DNA of 64,000 bases, taken from Marinobacter arenosus. Its GTDB lineage: Bacteria > Pseudomonadota > Gammaproteobacteria > Pseudomonadales > Oleiphilaceae. The stretch lies in the NCBI RefSeq assembly GCF_019264345.1, contig NZ_JAHVAO010000004.1:128011-192010 (forward strand), read 5' to 3'. Positions 52,163 to 63,606 of this stretch are shown piece by piece. Each line of letters begins with the position of its first letter. Position 1 is the first letter of the stretch. Both the position numbers and the translations under genes were made by a program. The notes beneath the pieces were generated by a model that saw only the letters and a list, made by a program, of their open reading frames with translations, did not search any database and had not been told where the DNA came from.

Positions 52163-53140
52163 ATGTCATCTGAAAATCGAATTACCGCCAGCTTTGTTGT
52201 ACCGCCGGAGTTGAGCGATCGGAGGCTGGATCAGGCCGCGGCTGAGTTGATGCCAGAACATTCCCGGTCGCGGCTGCAAACCTGGATCAAGAGCGGTGCC
52301 CTGACCGTAAATGGCCAGGCCCGCAAGCCTCGGGACAAGGTCATGCTGGACGATCGGCTGGAACTTGATGCCGAGCCGGAGGCCCAGGTCAGTTGGCAGG
52401 CAGAGGAAATCACGCTCGATATTGTCTACCAGGACGAGCATCTCCTGGTCATCAACAAACCGGCCGGGCTCGTGGTGCACCCTGCGGCTGGTCATGCTGA
52501 TGGGACGCTGGTGAACGCGCTGTTGAATTATGCGCCGGAAGTGGAGAATCTACCGCGAGCCGGAATCGTGCACCGGCTCGATAAGGATACGTCCGGGGTG
52601 ATGGTGGTGGCGCGCAGCCTGATTGCGCATACCTCTCTGGTTGATCAGCTTCAGACCCGAACCATGGGTCGTGAATACGATGCGGTAGTCGTTGGCACCC
52701 TGACGGGGGGCTCGACGGTGGATGCACCCATCGGTCGGCATCCCCGTGAACGCAAGAAAATGGCCGTCGTGCCGTCCGGGAAGCCTGCGGTAACACACTA
52801 CCGGCTGGTCGAGCGGTTTGCCGCTCATACCCACATCAGCTGCAAACTGGAGAGTGGGCGCACGCACCAGATCCGTGTACACATGGCCCACGTCAAACAC
52901 CCCCTGGTGGGTGATCCGCTCTATGGGGGGCGCCTGCGTCTTCCCAAAGGCACGACCGAGGAGCTGAGGGAGGCGTTGGCGGCATTCAATCGTCAGGCCC
53001 TGCACGCCCGCAAGTTAACGCTGGAACACCCCGAAACCGGTGAAACCATGTCGTGGGAGGTGCCGCTTCCGGACGATATGGTTGAGCTCATGGCAGCGTT
53101 GCGCAAGCACGTGAAGGACCTGGAAAGCAGTGAATACTGA
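52163..53140 (+). CDS. rluD: 23S rRNA pseudouridine synthase RluD
   Basis: Makes pseudouridines in helix 69 of 23S rRNA. 325 aa. N-terminal S4 RNA-binding domain (RLDQAAAELM...LQTWIKSGALTVNG), then the synthase domain with catalytic Asp140 in VHRLDKDTSG and LESGRTHQIRVH. ATG at 52163; an extended frame to 52094 adds non-conserved residues. Overlaps pgeF by 11 bp. Confidence 0.95.
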   Translation: MSSENRITASFVVPPELSDRRLDQAAAELMPEHSRSRLQTWIKSGALTVNGQARKPRDKVMLDDRLELDAEPEAQVSWQAEEITLDIVYQDEHLLVINKPAGLVVHPAAGHADGTLVNALLNYAPEVENLPRAGIVHRLDKDTSGVMVVARSLIAHTSLVDQLQTRTMGREYDAVVVGTLTGGSTVDAPIGRHPRERKKMAVVPSGKPAVTHYRLVERFAAHTHISCKLESGRTHQIRVHMAHVKHPLVGDPLYGGRLRLPKGTTEELREALAAFNRQALHARKLTLEHPETGETMSWEVPLPDDMVELMAALRKHVKDLESSEY

Positions 53141-53879
53141 GCCGGAGTTGATTTGGCCAGACTGGCCGGCGCCTACCAAGGTTCGCGCGGTCTGTACCAC
53201 CCGGCAGGGTGGGGTGAGCCTTCCACCCTGGGACTCACTCAATCTGGGCACGCACGTCGAGGATGATCCGCATCACGTGGAGGCAAACCGTCGGCGGGTA
53301 GCCGACAGGCTGTCGCTCTCAACCGGCGCGTTTGGCTGGTTATCCCAGGTGCACGGCACTGACGTGGTCACACTTCCTGCAGAAGGAGTGCCGGTGGCCG
53401 ACGCATCGATTACGGACCGACCGGGTCAGGTCTGCGCTATTCTCACGGCCGACTGCCTGCCGGTATTGCTCTGCAACCGGGCGGGTACCCGGGTTGCAGC
53501 GGCTCATGCCGGCTGGCGTGGCCTTTGCAATGGCGTGCTGGAGAGGGTGGTGAAGTGTTTTGACGAGCCCGCCACGGAATTGGTGGCGTGGCTGGGCCCG
53601 GCCATCGGATCCGAGCATTTTGAGGTAGGCCCTGAAGTCCGTGAGGCGTTCATCGCCCGAAACGCCGGGGCTGCTGCCGCCTTCTCGCAGCAGGGTGCCC
53701 GTCCAGGCCACTTCATGGCAGACATCTATCGCCTGGCCCGGCAACGGTTGGAATCGGCCGGGGTGGATGCGATATACGGCAATCCCCTCTGCACGGTTTC
53801 TGATTCAAGCCGTTTCTATTCCTACCGCCGTGATGGCCGAACCGGTCGGATGGCCACGCTCATCTGGCTGGATGGCTGA
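53130..53879 (+). CDS. pgeF: Peptidoglycan editing factor / YfiH family
   Basis: 249 aa, DUF152/YfiH family. Members act as purine nucleoside phosphorylase/adenosine deaminase-type zinc enzymes and, in E. coli, prevent misincorporation of serine in muropeptides. Metal-site motifs QVHGTDVV, TADCLPVLL and AHAGWRG are intact. GTG start at 53130 lies inside the end of rluD. Order bamD / rluD-pgeF-clpB is the same as in E. coli. Confidence 0.93.
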   Translation: MNTEPELIWPDWPAPTKVRAVCTTRQGGVSLPPWDSLNLGTHVEDDPHHVEANRRRVADRLSLSTGAFGWLSQVHGTDVVTLPAEGVPVADASITDRPGQVCAILTADCLPVLLCNRAGTRVAAAHAGWRGLCNGVLERVVKCFDEPATELVAWLGPAIGSEHFEVGPEVREAFIARNAGAAAAFSQQGARPGHFMADIYRLARQRLESAGVDAIYGNPLCTVSDSSRFYSYRRDGRTGRMATLIWLDG

Positions 53880-53939
53880 GCGCTTTCCGCCCAATCGGAT
53901 GACTCCCGTCAATTTTCTGACAGTTTGGCGGTGGGCCCG

Positions 53940-53967
53940 CTTGAAGTCCCCTCGCTTGCCCTTACAT
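53940..53967 (+). promoter_or_regulatory. Heat-shock (sigma-32) type promoter for clpB
   Basis: CTTGAA (53940-53945), a 13-bp spacer, then CCCTTACAT (53959-53967), resembling the sigma-32 pattern CTTGAA-N13/14-CCCCATnT. It lies about 82 bp before clpB in the only sizeable gap of that run. Confidence 0.6.
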
Positions 53968-54048
53968 TTAAGAGCAAAGCAATGCGGATGTTGGTTGAGC
54001 CGAGTGCTTCGCTGACCTCCCGGATAGACGAATTGGGGAATAGACTTT

Positions 54049-56625
54049 ATGAGAATCGACAAGCTGACCAGCCGGTTGCAAACCGCGCTAGCGGATGCGC
54101 AATCGCTTGCGGTGGGCAAGGACCACAATTTTATCGAGCCGGTACACCTTATGCAGGCTCTCCTGGATCAGGAGGGGAGTTCGATCAAGCCGTTATTGAA
54201 ACAGGCCGGGTCGGAGCCGGGGCGAATCCGCCAGGCCATCGCGCGGGAAATTGAGCATCTGCCGGAAGTGCAGGGTTCCGCAGGCGATGTCTCCATGTCC
54301 AATGACATGGGGCGTCTGTTCAATATTGCCGACAAGCTGGCCCAGAAGCGTCAGGACCAGTTCATTTCCAGCGAACTGATGTTGTTGGCTGCGCTGGAAG
54401 ACCGGGGCACCCTCGGCCGTGTGCTCCGTGAGCAAGGTGTGGACAAGGCCGCTCTGGAAAAGGCCATTGACGAGGTTCGGGGCGGTGAGGCTGTGAACGA
54501 CGCCAGCGCCGAGGAAAACCGGCAGGCCCTGGACAAGTTCACCATTGACCTGACCGAACGGGCCGAGGCGGGCAAGCTTGATCCGGTCATCGGTCGAGAC
54601 GATGAAATCCGTCGAACAATCCAGGTGTTGCAGCGTCGCCGCAAGAACAATCCGGTTCTCATTGGTGAGCCGGGTGTCGGCAAGACTGCCATTGTCGAGG
54701 GCCTGGCCCAGCGCATCGTCAACGGTGAGGTCCCTGACGGGTTGAAGGACAAGAAAGTGCTGTCCCTCGACATGGGCGCGCTGATCGCGGGCGCCAAGTT
54801 CCGGGGTGAATTCGAGGAGCGCCTCAAGGCGGTGCTGAACGAATTGTCCAAGCAGGAAGGCCAGATCATCCTGTTCATTGATGAAATCCATACCATGGTC
54901 GGCGCCGGTAAAGCAGAAGGTTCCATGGATGCGGGCAACATGCTCAAGCCCGCGCTTGCCCGTGGCGAGCTGCACTGTGTCGGGGCCACGACGCTGGACG
55001 AATACCGCGAGAACATCGAGAAGGATGCGGCGCTGGAGCGTCGCTTCCAGAAGGTTCTGGTGAGCGAGCCGAGCGAGGAAGACACCATCGCCATCCTCCG
55101 CGGTCTAAAGGAACGCTACGAAGTGCACCACGGTGTTGAAGTCACCGACGGCGCCATCATCGCCGCGGCCAAGCTGTCACATCGGTACATTACCGACCGC
55201 CAGTTGCCGGACAAGGCGATCGACCTGGTGGACGAGGCCGCGAGTCAGATTCGCATGGAAATGGACTCCAAGCCGGAGGCGCTGGATCGCCTGGAACGTC
55301 GTCTGATCCAGCTCAAGATCGAGCGTGAGGCGCTGAAAAAGGAAACCGATGAGGCGTCGAAAAAGCGCCTGCAAGAATTGTCGAGCGTGATTGCCGGCGT
55401 TGAGCGTGAATACGCGGATCTGGAAGAGGTCTGGAACACCGAAAAGGCGGCGCTGCATGGCTCCCAGAAAATCAAGAGCCAGTTGGAGCAGGCGCGGATT
55501 GATCTTGAGAACGCTCGCCGTGCGGGTGACCTCGGCAAGATGTCCGAGCTGCAGTACGGCCAGATTCCCGAACTGGAACGTCAGCTGGACATGGCCAGCC
55601 AGGCCGAAATGATGGAAATGAAGCTGCTGCGCAATCGGGTTACCGACGAGGAGATTGCCGAGATCGTCTCCAAGTGGACGGGCATTCCCGTATCGAAGAT
55701 GCTCGAGGGTGAGCGGGACAAGCTGATGCGCATGGAGGAGGCGCTGCATGGCCGCGTCATTGGCCAGGATGAGGCCGTTGAAGCGGTTTCCAATGCCGTT
55801 CGTCGCTCACGGGCCGGGCTGTCCGATCCCCATCGTCCGAACGGGTCCTTCCTGTTCCTCGGGCCGACCGGTGTGGGTAAGACCGAGCTCTGCAAGTCGC
55901 TGGCGGCATTCCTGTTTGATACCGAGGAGGCCATGGTCCGTATCGATATGTCGGAGTTCATGGAGAAACACTCCGTTGCCCGGCTGATTGGTGCGCCTCC
56001 AGGCTATGTTGGTTACGAGGAAGGTGGGTACCTGACTGAAGCCGTGCGTCGTCGGCCTTATTCGGTCCTGCTTCTGGATGAGGTGGAGAAGGCTCACCCG
56101 GATGTCTTCAACATTCTTTTGCAGGTGCTTGAAGACGGACGCCTGACCGATGGTCAGGGCCGCACGGTCGACTTCCGCAACACGGTGATCGTGATGACCT
56201 CGAACCTGGGTTCGGACATCATTCAGCAGAAAGCGGGTGAGGAAAATTACGAATCCATGAAGAACGCAGTGATGGAAGTCGTGGGCACACACTTCCGTCC
56301 GGAATTCATAAACCGCGTGGATGAAGTCGTGGTCTTCCACCCGCTGGCGGAAAACCAGATCCTTGGCATCGCAAAGATTCAGATCGAGTCCTTGAGCAAG
56401 CGGCTAAAGGATCAGGACATGAAGCTGGAGTTGGATGAGTCGGCCATGGAGCTTCTGGCGCAGGTCGGTTACGACCCGGTCTACGGGGCTCGTCCCCTGA
56501 AGCGGGCAATCCAGCGGATGATCGAGAATCCGTTGGCGCAACGGCTGTTGCAGGGTGAGTTTGTGTCCGGTGATACCATCCTGGGCACGGTGAAGGATCA
56601 CAAGCTGGAATTTGCCAAAGCGTAA
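54049..56625 (+). CDS. clpB: ClpB disaggregase
   Basis: Hsp100 ATPase that rescues aggregated proteins with DnaK. 858 aa, full length. N-terminal Clp_N repeat domain, first AAA+ with Walker A GEPGVGKT (206-213), a coiled-coil middle domain (about 400-530), second AAA+ with GPTGVGKT (605-612) and the pore loop [13 protein letters not shown], and the C-terminal D2 domain. No ClpP-binding loop, as expected for ClpB. Preceded by a heat-shock-type promoter and followed by a hairpin. Confidence 0.98.
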   Translation: MRIDKLTSRLQTALADAQSLAVGKDHNFIEPVHLMQALLDQEGSSIKPLLKQAGSEPGRIRQAIAREIEHLPEVQGSAGDVSMSNDMGRLFNIADKLAQKRQDQFISSELMLLAALEDRGTLGRVLREQGVDKAALEKAIDEVRGGEAVNDASAEENRQALDKFTIDLTERAEAGKLDPVIGRDDEIRRTIQVLQRRRKNNPVLIGEPGVGKTAIVEGLAQRIVNGEVPDGLKDKKVLSLDMGALIAGAKFRGEFEERLKAVLNELSKQEGQIILFIDEIHTMVGAGKAEGSMDAGNMLKPALARGELHCVGATTLDEYRENIEKDAALERRFQKVLVSEPSEEDTIAILRGLKERYEVHHGVEVTDGAIIAAAKLSHRYITDRQLPDKAIDLVDEAASQIRMEMDSKPEALDRLERRLIQLKIEREALKKETDEASKKRLQELSSVIAGVEREYADLEEVWNTEKAALHGSQKIKSQLEQARIDLENARRAGDLGKMSELQYGQIPELERQLDMASQAEMMEMKLLRNRVTDEEIAEIVSKWTGIPVSKMLEGERDKLMRMEEALHGRVIGQDEAVEAVSNAVRRSRAGLSDPHRPNGSFLFLGPTGVGKTELCKSLAAFLFDTEEAMVRIDMSEFMEKHSVARLIGAPPGYVGYEEGGYLTEAVRRRPYSVLLLDEVEKAHPDVFNILLQVLEDGRLTDGQGRTVDFRNTVIVMTSNLGSDIIQQKAGEENYESMKNAVMEVVGTHFRPEFINRVDEVVVFHPLAENQILGIAKIQIESLSKRLKDQDMKLELDESAMELLAQVGYDPVYGARPLKRAIQRMIENPLAQRLLQGEFVSGDTILGTVKDHKLEFAKA

Positions 56626-56632
56626 AGAAGCC

Positions 56633-56662
56633 GGCGGAGCATCCCGGGATAGGTGCTCCGCC
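56633..56662. terminator. Hairpin after clpB
   Basis: Perfect 9-bp stem GGCGGAGCA / TGCTCCGCC with a 12-nt loop, between convergent clpB and the DUF4124 gene. T-run absent, so only a probable terminator. Confidence 0.55.
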
Positions 56663-56679
56663 GCAACTTTAGAAGCAAT

Positions 56680-57153
56680 CTACTGTACGGCCTGAACGTT
56701 CTCCGGCCCGCAATTCTCGTCGGCAATTTCCTGGAACTTCTGGCGTTGGTCCGCAATTTCCTCGGGAGACAGGTAGCGCTGTTCTCCGTTTTCTTCCACC
56801 CGGATTCGCGCGTTGCTGTCAATGACGTCGAGGTTTGAGCGAGCAGTTGCGCAGTTAGCGTCGCGTTGCTTGCGGCGGGCTTCTTCAGCGGCCGTTTCTC
56901 TGCGTTGCTCCGCCTCCTCATTCTGCTGTTCCTGGAGGTCGCTCATTCGTTCCTGCGGGCTTTTGCGGCTGGATGTACTCGGAGACGCGGTTCCCGAGCG
57001 CACGTTCACCTTCTCCGATGGCTTGCCGGTAGGCTGCCGGTCTCCAAAGTGAGTTACCCCGTTTTCGTCGGTCCATTTATAGACAGAGGCGCTCATCGAA
57101 ACACCTGGTACAACGGCCAATAGTAAGGTCAGCGTCAGGATTTTTTTGTTCAT
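56680..57153 (-). CDS. DUF4124 secreted protein
   Basis: 157 aa from the ATG at 57153 (57165 is an alternative). N-terminal signal peptide MNKKILTLTLLLAVVPGVSM, then a DUF4124 domain (VYKWTDENGVTHFGDRQP), then a Glu/Gln/Arg-rich probable coiled coil with two cysteines, NCA and ENCG. Periplasmic or envelope-associated by signal; function unknown. Ribosome-binding site weak. Confidence 0.85.
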   Translation of the reverse strand: MNKKILTLTLLLAVVPGVSMSASVYKWTDENGVTHFGDRQPTGKPSEKVNVRSGTASPSTSSRKSPQERMSDLQEQQNEEAEQRRETAAEEARRKQRDANCATARSNLDVIDSNARIRVEENGEQRYLSPEEIADQRQKFQEIADENCGPENVQAVQ

Positions 57154-57671
57154 GGGTCTACTCATTATGTGGTCACTGCTCCCGGTGCGGGCTGAACCCT
57201 GGGCAACCGGGCCCGTCTTTCTGTAGCTGTATGGCTATCATGCCATCCATGTCGACATTTTTCTTCTGTCTGGTTCAAAACTCTGTTCCAGAATTGACGC
57301 AAGTATGGCAGACCTTTGGCGATAAAGGCGCTATAAAGCCGAGACGACTATTGACAGGGAGTTTCGCGCTGTCAGAATTACCGATTGCCTGAAGACTGGG
57401 GTCAATACGGCAGGCAATCCCGAGCGAGTATCCCCCGTTAATTACCACACTGAACGCCCCGCGGTTCTGTCGCGGGATGGTTGTTGCTTACGTGCAACCC
57501 GTTGATTGGCCGTTCTCCGCAACCCTCAGGAGGGCGGCTGGCCAGGAGACAACCTCTTACAAAGTGTGGAGGAGCAGCCGGTTCCGCTTTCACAAGAAGC
57601 AGGGAAACCGTGAATCCAGGCAACCGGGCGTGGTCCCGGCTCATTCACTCGTATGAAGAGGGTAGAAAATC
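57154..57671. other. 518-bp intergenic region with structured ilv leader
   Basis: Left part (57154-57350) probably holds the DUF4124 promoter; I see a small palindrome at 57231-57246 but no good boxes. Right part (about 57385-57671) is the ilvI 5' leader. It has an inverted repeat GATTGCCTG / CAGGCAATC (57383-57419), a CCCGCG / CGCGGG stem near 57458-57476, and CCGGG / CCCGG near 57624-57639. No classical Ile/Val/Leu-rich leader peptide with a ribosome-binding site is apparent. Confidence 0.55.
57351..57378 (+). promoter_or_regulatory. Promoter for ilvIHC
   Basis: Perfect TTGACA (57351-57356), 16-bp spacer, CAGAAT (57373-57378). It implies an unusually long leader of about 285 nt before the ilvI GTG. 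Confidence 0.7.
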
Positions 57672-59390
57672 GTGGAGTTATTGTCTGGTGCCGATATGCT
57701 CATTCGCTCCCTGCAGGATGAAGGGATCGAATACATCTACGGCTATCCGGGTGGTGCAGCCCTTCATATTTATGATGCGCTGTTCAGGCAGGACAAAGTC
57801 AAACACATTCTGGTAAGGCACGAGCAGGCGGCGGTCCACATGGCCGACGGTTATGCGCGCGCGACCGGAAAGCCGGGCACTGTACTGGTGACCTCGGGTC
57901 CTGGAGCCACCAACACTATTACCGGCATTGCCACCGCATTCATGGACTCCATCCCCATGGTGGTTCTGTGCGGTCAGGTTGCCTCCACCCTGATTGGTGA
58001 GGACGCGTTCCAGGAAACCGACATGATCGGTGTCTCTCGCCCAGTCGTGAAGCACAACCTCAGTGTGCGTCACCCGGAAGAAATTCCCGAGGTGATCCGC
58101 AAGGCCTACTACATCGCCGCAACCGGTCGCCCCGGTCCTGTCGTGGTCGATATCCCCAAGGATATGACGACGCCGAACGAGCGGTATGAGTATTCCTACC
58201 CGAAGAAGGTCAAGCTGCGTTCGTACAACCCCGCGATTCGAGGTCATGCCGGTCAGATCAAGAAAGCGGTAGACATGATGCTGGCGGCGCGCCGCCCGAT
58301 CATCTACGCCGGTGGGGGGGTGATTCTTGGCAAGGCGTCGGATCAACTGACAGAACTGGTCCGTACCCTCGGCTACCCGATTACCAATACCCTGATGGGC
58401 ATCGGCTGCTATCCAGCCAGTGACAAACAGCATCTGGGCTGGCTCGGGATGCACGGCACCTACGAAGCCAATATGGCGATGCACCATTCGGACCTGATTC
58501 TCTGCGTTGGTGCGCGTTTTGATGACCGCGTAACCAACGCCACCGAGAAGTTCTGTCCCGGCGCCCGCATTATCCACATCGATATCGATCCGGCGTCCAT
58601 TTCCAAGACCATCGACGCAGACGTTCCCATCGTTGGGCCGGTGGACGCGGTGTTGAAGGAAATGTTGTCTCTGGTGAAGGAAAGCAAGGAAAAGCCGGAT
58701 GCGGATGCGTTGGGTTCCTGGTGGAAGCAGATCGAGGAATGGCGTGCTTTCCATGGCATGCGTTACGAGACCAGTGACGACGTCATCAAGCCGCAGGAAG
58801 TGATCGAAATGTTGTGCCGGCTCACCAACGGTGAAGCCTTTGTGACCTCCGATGTCGGCCAGCACCAGATGTTTGCGGCCCAGTACTACAAGTTCGACAA
58901 ACCCAATCGCTGGATCAACTCCGGTGGTCTGGGCACCATGGGCTTCGGCTTGCCAGCCGCCATGGGCGTCAAGCTGACGCACCCGAACGACGAAGTGCTG
59001 TGTATCACAGGCGAAGGCAGTATCCAGATGAACATTCAGGAGCTGTCGACCTGCAAGCAGTACAATCTGCCGGTGAAAATCATCAACCTGAACAACCAGG
59101 CACTTGGCATGGTCAAGCAGTGGCAGGACATGAACTATGAGTCCCGTCATTCCCAGTCCTACATGGAGTCTTTGCCGGATTTCATAAAACTGGCAGAGGC
59201 TTATGGCCATAAGGGCGTCCTGATCGACAAGAAAGCCGATCTGGAAGCCAAGCTAAAAGAAGTGCTGGCCATGAAGGACGAGTTGGTGTTCGTGGATATC
59301 TACGTTGATCGTTTCGAGCACGTCTATCCGATGCAAGTTGCCCGTGGCTCCATGAAGGACATGTGGCTCAGCAAAACGGAGAGGGTGTGA
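57672..59390 (+). CDS. ilvI: Acetolactate synthase large subunit
   Basis: Thiamine-diphosphate enzyme making acetolactate or acetohydroxybutyrate, first common step to Val, Leu and Ile. 572 aa. Catalytic Glu in [19 protein letters not shown]-region motif [10 protein letters not shown], ThDP motif [16 protein letters not shown] start at 57672 with GAGGG upstream. Operon with ilvH and ilvC. Confidence 0.97.
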   Translation: MELLSGADMLIRSLQDEGIEYIYGYPGGAALHIYDALFRQDKVKHILVRHEQAAVHMADGYARATGKPGTVLVTSGPGATNTITGIATAFMDSIPMVVLCGQVASTLIGEDAFQETDMIGVSRPVVKHNLSVRHPEEIPEVIRKAYYIAATGRPGPVVVDIPKDMTTPNERYEYSYPKKVKLRSYNPAIRGHAGQIKKAVDMMLAARRPIIYAGGGVILGKASDQLTELVRTLGYPITNTLMGIGCYPASDKQHLGWLGMHGTYEANMAMHHSDLILCVGARFDDRVTNATEKFCPGARIIHIDIDPASISKTIDADVPIVGPVDAVLKEMLSLVKESKEKPDADALGSWWKQIEEWRAFHGMRYETSDDVIKPQEVIEMLCRLTNGEAFVTSDVGQHQMFAAQYYKFDKPNRWINSGGLGTMGFGLPAAMGVKLTHPNDEVLCITGEGSIQMNIQELSTCKQYNLPVKIINLNNQALGMVKQWQDMNYESRHSQSYMESLPDFIKLAEAYGHKGVLIDKKADLEAKLKEVLAMKDELVFVDIYVDRFEHVYPMQVARGSMKDMWLSKTERV

Positions 59391-59392
59391 TC

Positions 59393-59884
59393 ATGCGTCG
59401 AATCATTTCTGTTTTGTTGGAAAACGAACCCGGCGCACTGTCGCGTGTTGTGGGCCTGTTCTCCCAGCGCAACTACAACATCGAAACGCTTACCGTGGCG
59501 CCGACGGAAGACGAGACCCTGTCCCGTCTGACCGTAACCACCACGGGATCCGACAAGGTCATCGAACAGATCACCAAGCAGCTGAATAAGCTGATTGAGG
59601 TGGTCAAGCTGGTGGATTTGACAGAAGGGTCCCACATTGAGCGGGAGTTGATGCTGGTGAAGCTCAAGGCCACCGGCTCACAGCGCGCCGAAATCAAACG
59701 CACCGTGGATATATTCCGTGGCCAGATCGTCGACGTTACCAGTTCCGTGTACACGGTTCAGTTGGCGGGCGACAGCGAAAAGCTGGACGGATTCATCCAG
59801 GCCGTCGGTACCTCGGGAGTTCTGGAAGTCGTTCGTACCGGTGTATCCGGCATCGCGCGCGGCGAGAAAGTGCTCAGTCTGTAA
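59393..59884 (+). CDS. ilvH: Acetolactate synthase regulatory subunit
   Basis: 163 aa. N-terminal ACT domain (RRIISVLLENEPGALSRVVG, RNYNIETLTVAPTED) that binds valine for feedback inhibition, plus the conserved C-terminal IlvH domain. ATG at 59393 with GGAG upstream, 2 bp after ilvI; the longer frame to 59363 is discarded. Confidence 0.97.
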   Translation: MRRIISVLLENEPGALSRVVGLFSQRNYNIETLTVAPTEDETLSRLTVTTTGSDKVIEQITKQLNKLIEVVKLVDLTEGSHIERELMLVKLKATGSQRAEIKRTVDIFRGQIVDVTSSVYTVQLAGDSEKLDGFIQAVGTSGVLEVVRTGVSGIARGEKVLSL

Positions 59885-59936
59885 CGGTCATTACTTAAGT
59901 TCGAACATCATGGCCCGGTGGGGCCATTACAAATAA

Positions 59937-60965
<1,029 letters not shown>

Positions 60966-60986
60966 TCGGATTTCCGACTGGTTCTT

Positions 60987-61015
60987 AAAAACGCGGCCCG
61001 GGTGGCCGCGTTTTT
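60987..61015. terminator. Terminator after ilvC
   Basis: Perfect 12-bp palindromic stem AAAAACGCGGCC / GGCCGCGTTTTT with a 5-nt loop, ending in T5. Confidence 0.95.
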
Positions 61016-61054
61016 CGTATATACTCCGCCCAAATGCTTTCCGGAGTAATGGGA

Positions 61055-61906
61055 ATGACTGACGAAAAAAAATCTGCCGATCAAGAAGCTCAGAGGGATC
61101 CATCGGAAGCGGTCCAAAAACAGACTTCCGAGTACGAAATCGAAGCCGGTGAGGTTGTTGAAGAGGAACTGGTCGAGGGTGCGCCGGTGCGCCGAAAGGG
61201 TATCTATCTGCTGCCCAATGCCCTGACCACGGCATCCCTGTTCTCGGGATTCTACGCCATTGTGTCTGCCGCCAACGGCGTGTTTGATAACGCGGCGGTC
61301 GCTATTTTCGTGTCCATGATTCTGGACGGGCTCGATGGCCGTGTAGCTCGGATGACCAACACGCAGAGCAAGTTCGGCGAAGAGTACGATTCCCTCGCCG
61401 ATATGGTCGCGTTTGGTGTGGCCCCGGGGCTGGTGGCTTTTTTCTGGTCGCTGAATGGCCTTGGCAAGGTTGGCTGGGCCATTACCTTTATTTACGTAGC
61501 GGGCGCGGCGTTGCGGCTGGCGCGTTTTAATGTCCAGATCGGTTCGGTCGACAAGAAGTACTTTGTTGGCTTGCCCAGTCCCGCTGCCGCCGCCTGTGTC
61601 GCGGGCCTGGTGTGGTGCTTCCATATGTTCGAGCCGGCTTCATGGCTGACGCTACTGACCATTGTCGTGGTCGGTGGTACAGGGGTGATGATGGTCAGCA
61701 ACGTCCTCTATCGCAGCTTCAAAGATCTCGACATGCGCGGGCGCGTGCCCTTTGCAGCGATCCTGCTGGTGGTGCTGATTTTTGTAGTGATCGCTCTCGA
61801 CCCGGCAACCGTACTGTTCACTGCATTCCTGATTTACGCATTGTCCGGTCCCGTTCGTGCTCTGTTCAGAAAGAAGCCCCGCCGCAATGCGGACGCTTCT
61901 GCCTAG
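61055..61906 (+). CDS. pssA: CDP-diacylglycerol-serine O-phosphatidyltransferase
   Basis: Makes phosphatidylserine, precursor of phosphatidylethanolamine, in the inner membrane. 283 aa. A charged N-terminal tail of about 45 residues, then several membrane segments and the CDP-alcohol motif DGLDGRVARMT..... GEEYDSLADMV. The ATG at 61055 has GGAG 8 nt upstream; ATGs at 61034 and 61049 lack good spacing. This is the polytopic (Bacillus-like) type, not the E. coli type. Confidence 0.93.
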   Translation: MTDEKKSADQEAQRDPSEAVQKQTSEYEIEAGEVVEEELVEGAPVRRKGIYLLPNALTTASLFSGFYAIVSAANGVFDNAAVAIFVSMILDGLDGRVARMTNTQSKFGEEYDSLADMVAFGVAPGLVAFFWSLNGLGKVGWAITFIYVAGAALRLARFNVQIGSVDKKYFVGLPSPAAAACVAGLVWCFHMFEPASWLTLLTIVVVGGTGVMMVSNVLYRSFKDLDMRGRVPFAAILLVVLIFVVIALDPATVLFTAFLIYALSGPVRALFRKKPRRNADASA

Positions 61907-61916
61907 GCACGCTAAG

Positions 61917-61943
61917 CCCGGGTCCCAGTGACCCGGGAATTTT
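61917..61943 (+). terminator. Probable terminator after pssA
   Basis: 8-bp stem CCCGGGTC / GACCCGGG, 5-nt loop, followed by AATTTT. Confidence 0.7.
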
Positions 61944-62008
61944 GCGCGAAACTTCCGGTCAATCCTCCCACTGGTTGAAGGCCTGGTGGCTGGTAACGGA
62001 GAGTTTCG

Positions 62009-62983
62009 ATGCTGATCAAAAAACGCCCATCCTGGGCACTTCCTCATTCCCTCGTCACACCAGAGCGTATTTACCTCAATCGTCGACGCTTTATGTCCGG
62101 CGCTTTGGCTGGTGCGGCAGGTCTTGCCATGCCGGGTCTGCTTTCCGCGGCAGCGCTGCCGGTGCAGGGTGAGCCGCTGGCTTTCTCGGAGATGCCCCGG
62201 TTTTCGACCGACGAGGAGAAGACGCCGTACGAGGACGTCACTCGTTATAACAACTTCTATGAATTTGGGACGGGCAAGGACGATCCGGCGCGCTATGCCG
62301 GTGAGATGTCGGTTGATCCCTGGTCCATCACGGTGGAGGGTGAGTGCGGCAAACCGGGCGTCTATCCCCTCGAGGATGTTCTGAAGCCGCACCAGTATGA
62401 GGAACGCGTCTATCGGTTGCGTTGTGTTGAGGCGTGGTCGATGGTGATTCCCTGGGTCGGTATTCCTTTAGCCCAGGTGTTGAAGCGTTTCGAGCCGACA
62501 TCGAACGCCAAGTACGTCTATTTTGAGACCCTACACGACCCTGAACAGATGCGCGCGCAGCGATCGATGTTCAGCACCATTGACTGGCCGTACCAGGAGG
62601 GGCTCCGCATGGATGAGGCCATGAACGAACTCGCCTTCCTGGCGGTCGGCCTGTACGGCAAGACCATGCCGAAACAGAACGGTGCGCCGATTCGATTGGT
62701 CCTACCCTGGAAGTATGGGTTCAAGAGCATCAAATCGATTGTCAAAATCCGTTTCCAGGAGGACCGCCCCAAAACAACGTGGGAAATGATTGCGCCACAG
62801 GAGTACGGTTTCTACGCCAATGTGAATCCAGAGGTTGATCATCCCCGCTGGAGTCAGAAGCGGGAGCGACGGCTTCCGTCCGGATTGCTGTCGCCAAACT
62901 GGGTTGAGACGCAAAAGTTCAATGGTTATGGCGAACAGGTCGCGCACCTGTACAAGGGAATGGATCTCCGGAAGTTTTATTGA
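62009..62983 (+). CDS. msrP: Periplasmic methionine sulfoxide reductase, catalytic subunit MsrP
   Basis: Molybdopterin enzyme that repairs oxidised methionine in periplasmic proteins. 324 aa. Twin-arginine signal [20 protein letters not shown] (residues 24-43), so exported folded by Tat. The molybdenum-ligand cysteine is Cys139 in [11 protein letters not shown]. Formerly YedY. Its stop overlaps the msrQ start by one base. Confidence 0.97.
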   Translation: MLIKKRPSWALPHSLVTPERIYLNRRRFMSGALAGAAGLAMPGLLSAAALPVQGEPLAFSEMPRFSTDEEKTPYEDVTRYNNFYEFGTGKDDPARYAGEMSVDPWSITVEGECGKPGVYPLEDVLKPHQYEERVYRLRCVEAWSMVIPWVGIPLAQVLKRFEPTSNAKYVYFETLHDPEQMRAQRSMFSTIDWPYQEGLRMDEAMNELAFLAVGLYGKTMPKQNGAPIRLVLPWKYGFKSIKSIVKIRFQEDRPKTTWEMIAPQEYGFYANVNPEVDHPRWSQKRERRLPSGLLSPNWVETQKFNGYGEQVAHLYKGMDLRKFY

Positions 62984-63606
62984 TGGTGGGCATTGATTGG
63001 CGTCGAAGCCCGGCCTTCCTGTTGGGGTTTCGAGTTTGTGCAGCGGCACTGGCGTCGATGCCCGTCCTTGGGTTGCTTTGGAAACTTTTTCAAGGCGGGT
63101 TGGGTCCGGATCCCGGACAGGCCATAACCGAGTCCCTCGGTCTCGCGGCGTTCCAGTTACTCCTGGCGACGTTGTGCATGACGCCCCTCAAGCGCTGGAC
63201 GGATTGGGGTGGTTGGCTTCGTGTTCGCAGAATGCTTGGCTTGTTCGCGTTTTTCTACGCCATACTGCATGTTCTGGCGTTTCTTCAGTTTATCGTTGGC
63301 TGGTACGACCTTTGGGCGACGTTCACGAAGCGACCTTACATCATCGCCGGTGCGCTGGCGTTCCTGTGTCTCGTCCCTCTTGCGATCACCTCGACAAAGG
63401 GGATGGTGCGAAAACTGGGGGGAGCGCGCTGGAAACGGCTGCACCGGCTGATTTACCTTGCCGTGGTTTTGGCCTGGATTCATTTTATCTGGCAAGCCAG
63501 AAGTGATGTGGGGGAGATGGTCCTCTATGCCGTTATCGTGGTCTGGCTCCTTGCGCTCCGTTGGCGTTGGGCGGGGTGGTCGGCTCTGGTGCCCCTGAAA
63601 AGGTAG
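62983..63606 (+). CDS. msrQ: Haem-binding membrane subunit MsrQ
   Basis: Passes electrons from the quinone pool or a flavin reductase to MsrP. 207 aa with about six membrane helices and a ferric-reductase-like core; the likely haem histidines include FFYAILHVLAF and ARWKRLHRLIYLAVVLAWIH. I use the ATG at 62983 (TGATG coupling with msrP) rather than the TTG one codon upstream. Formerly YedZ. Its 3' end overlaps a promoter-like sequence. Confidence 0.95.
   Translation: MVGIDWRRSPAFLLGFRVCAAALASMPVLGLLWKLFQGGLGPDPGQAITESLGLAAFQLLLATLCMTPLKRWTDWGGWLRVRRMLGLFAFFYAILHVLAFLQFIVGWYDLWATFTKRPYIIAGALAFLCLVPLAITSTKGMVRKLGGARWKRLHRLIYLAVVLAWIHFIWQARSDVGEMVLYAVIVVWLLALRWRWAGWSALVPLKR

Noticed and set aside
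57477..57656. 59-codon frame MVVAYV... as an ilv leader peptide gene
   Set aside because: No ribosome-binding site and no run of Ile/Val/Leu codons after the first residues; kept only as part of the leader finding.
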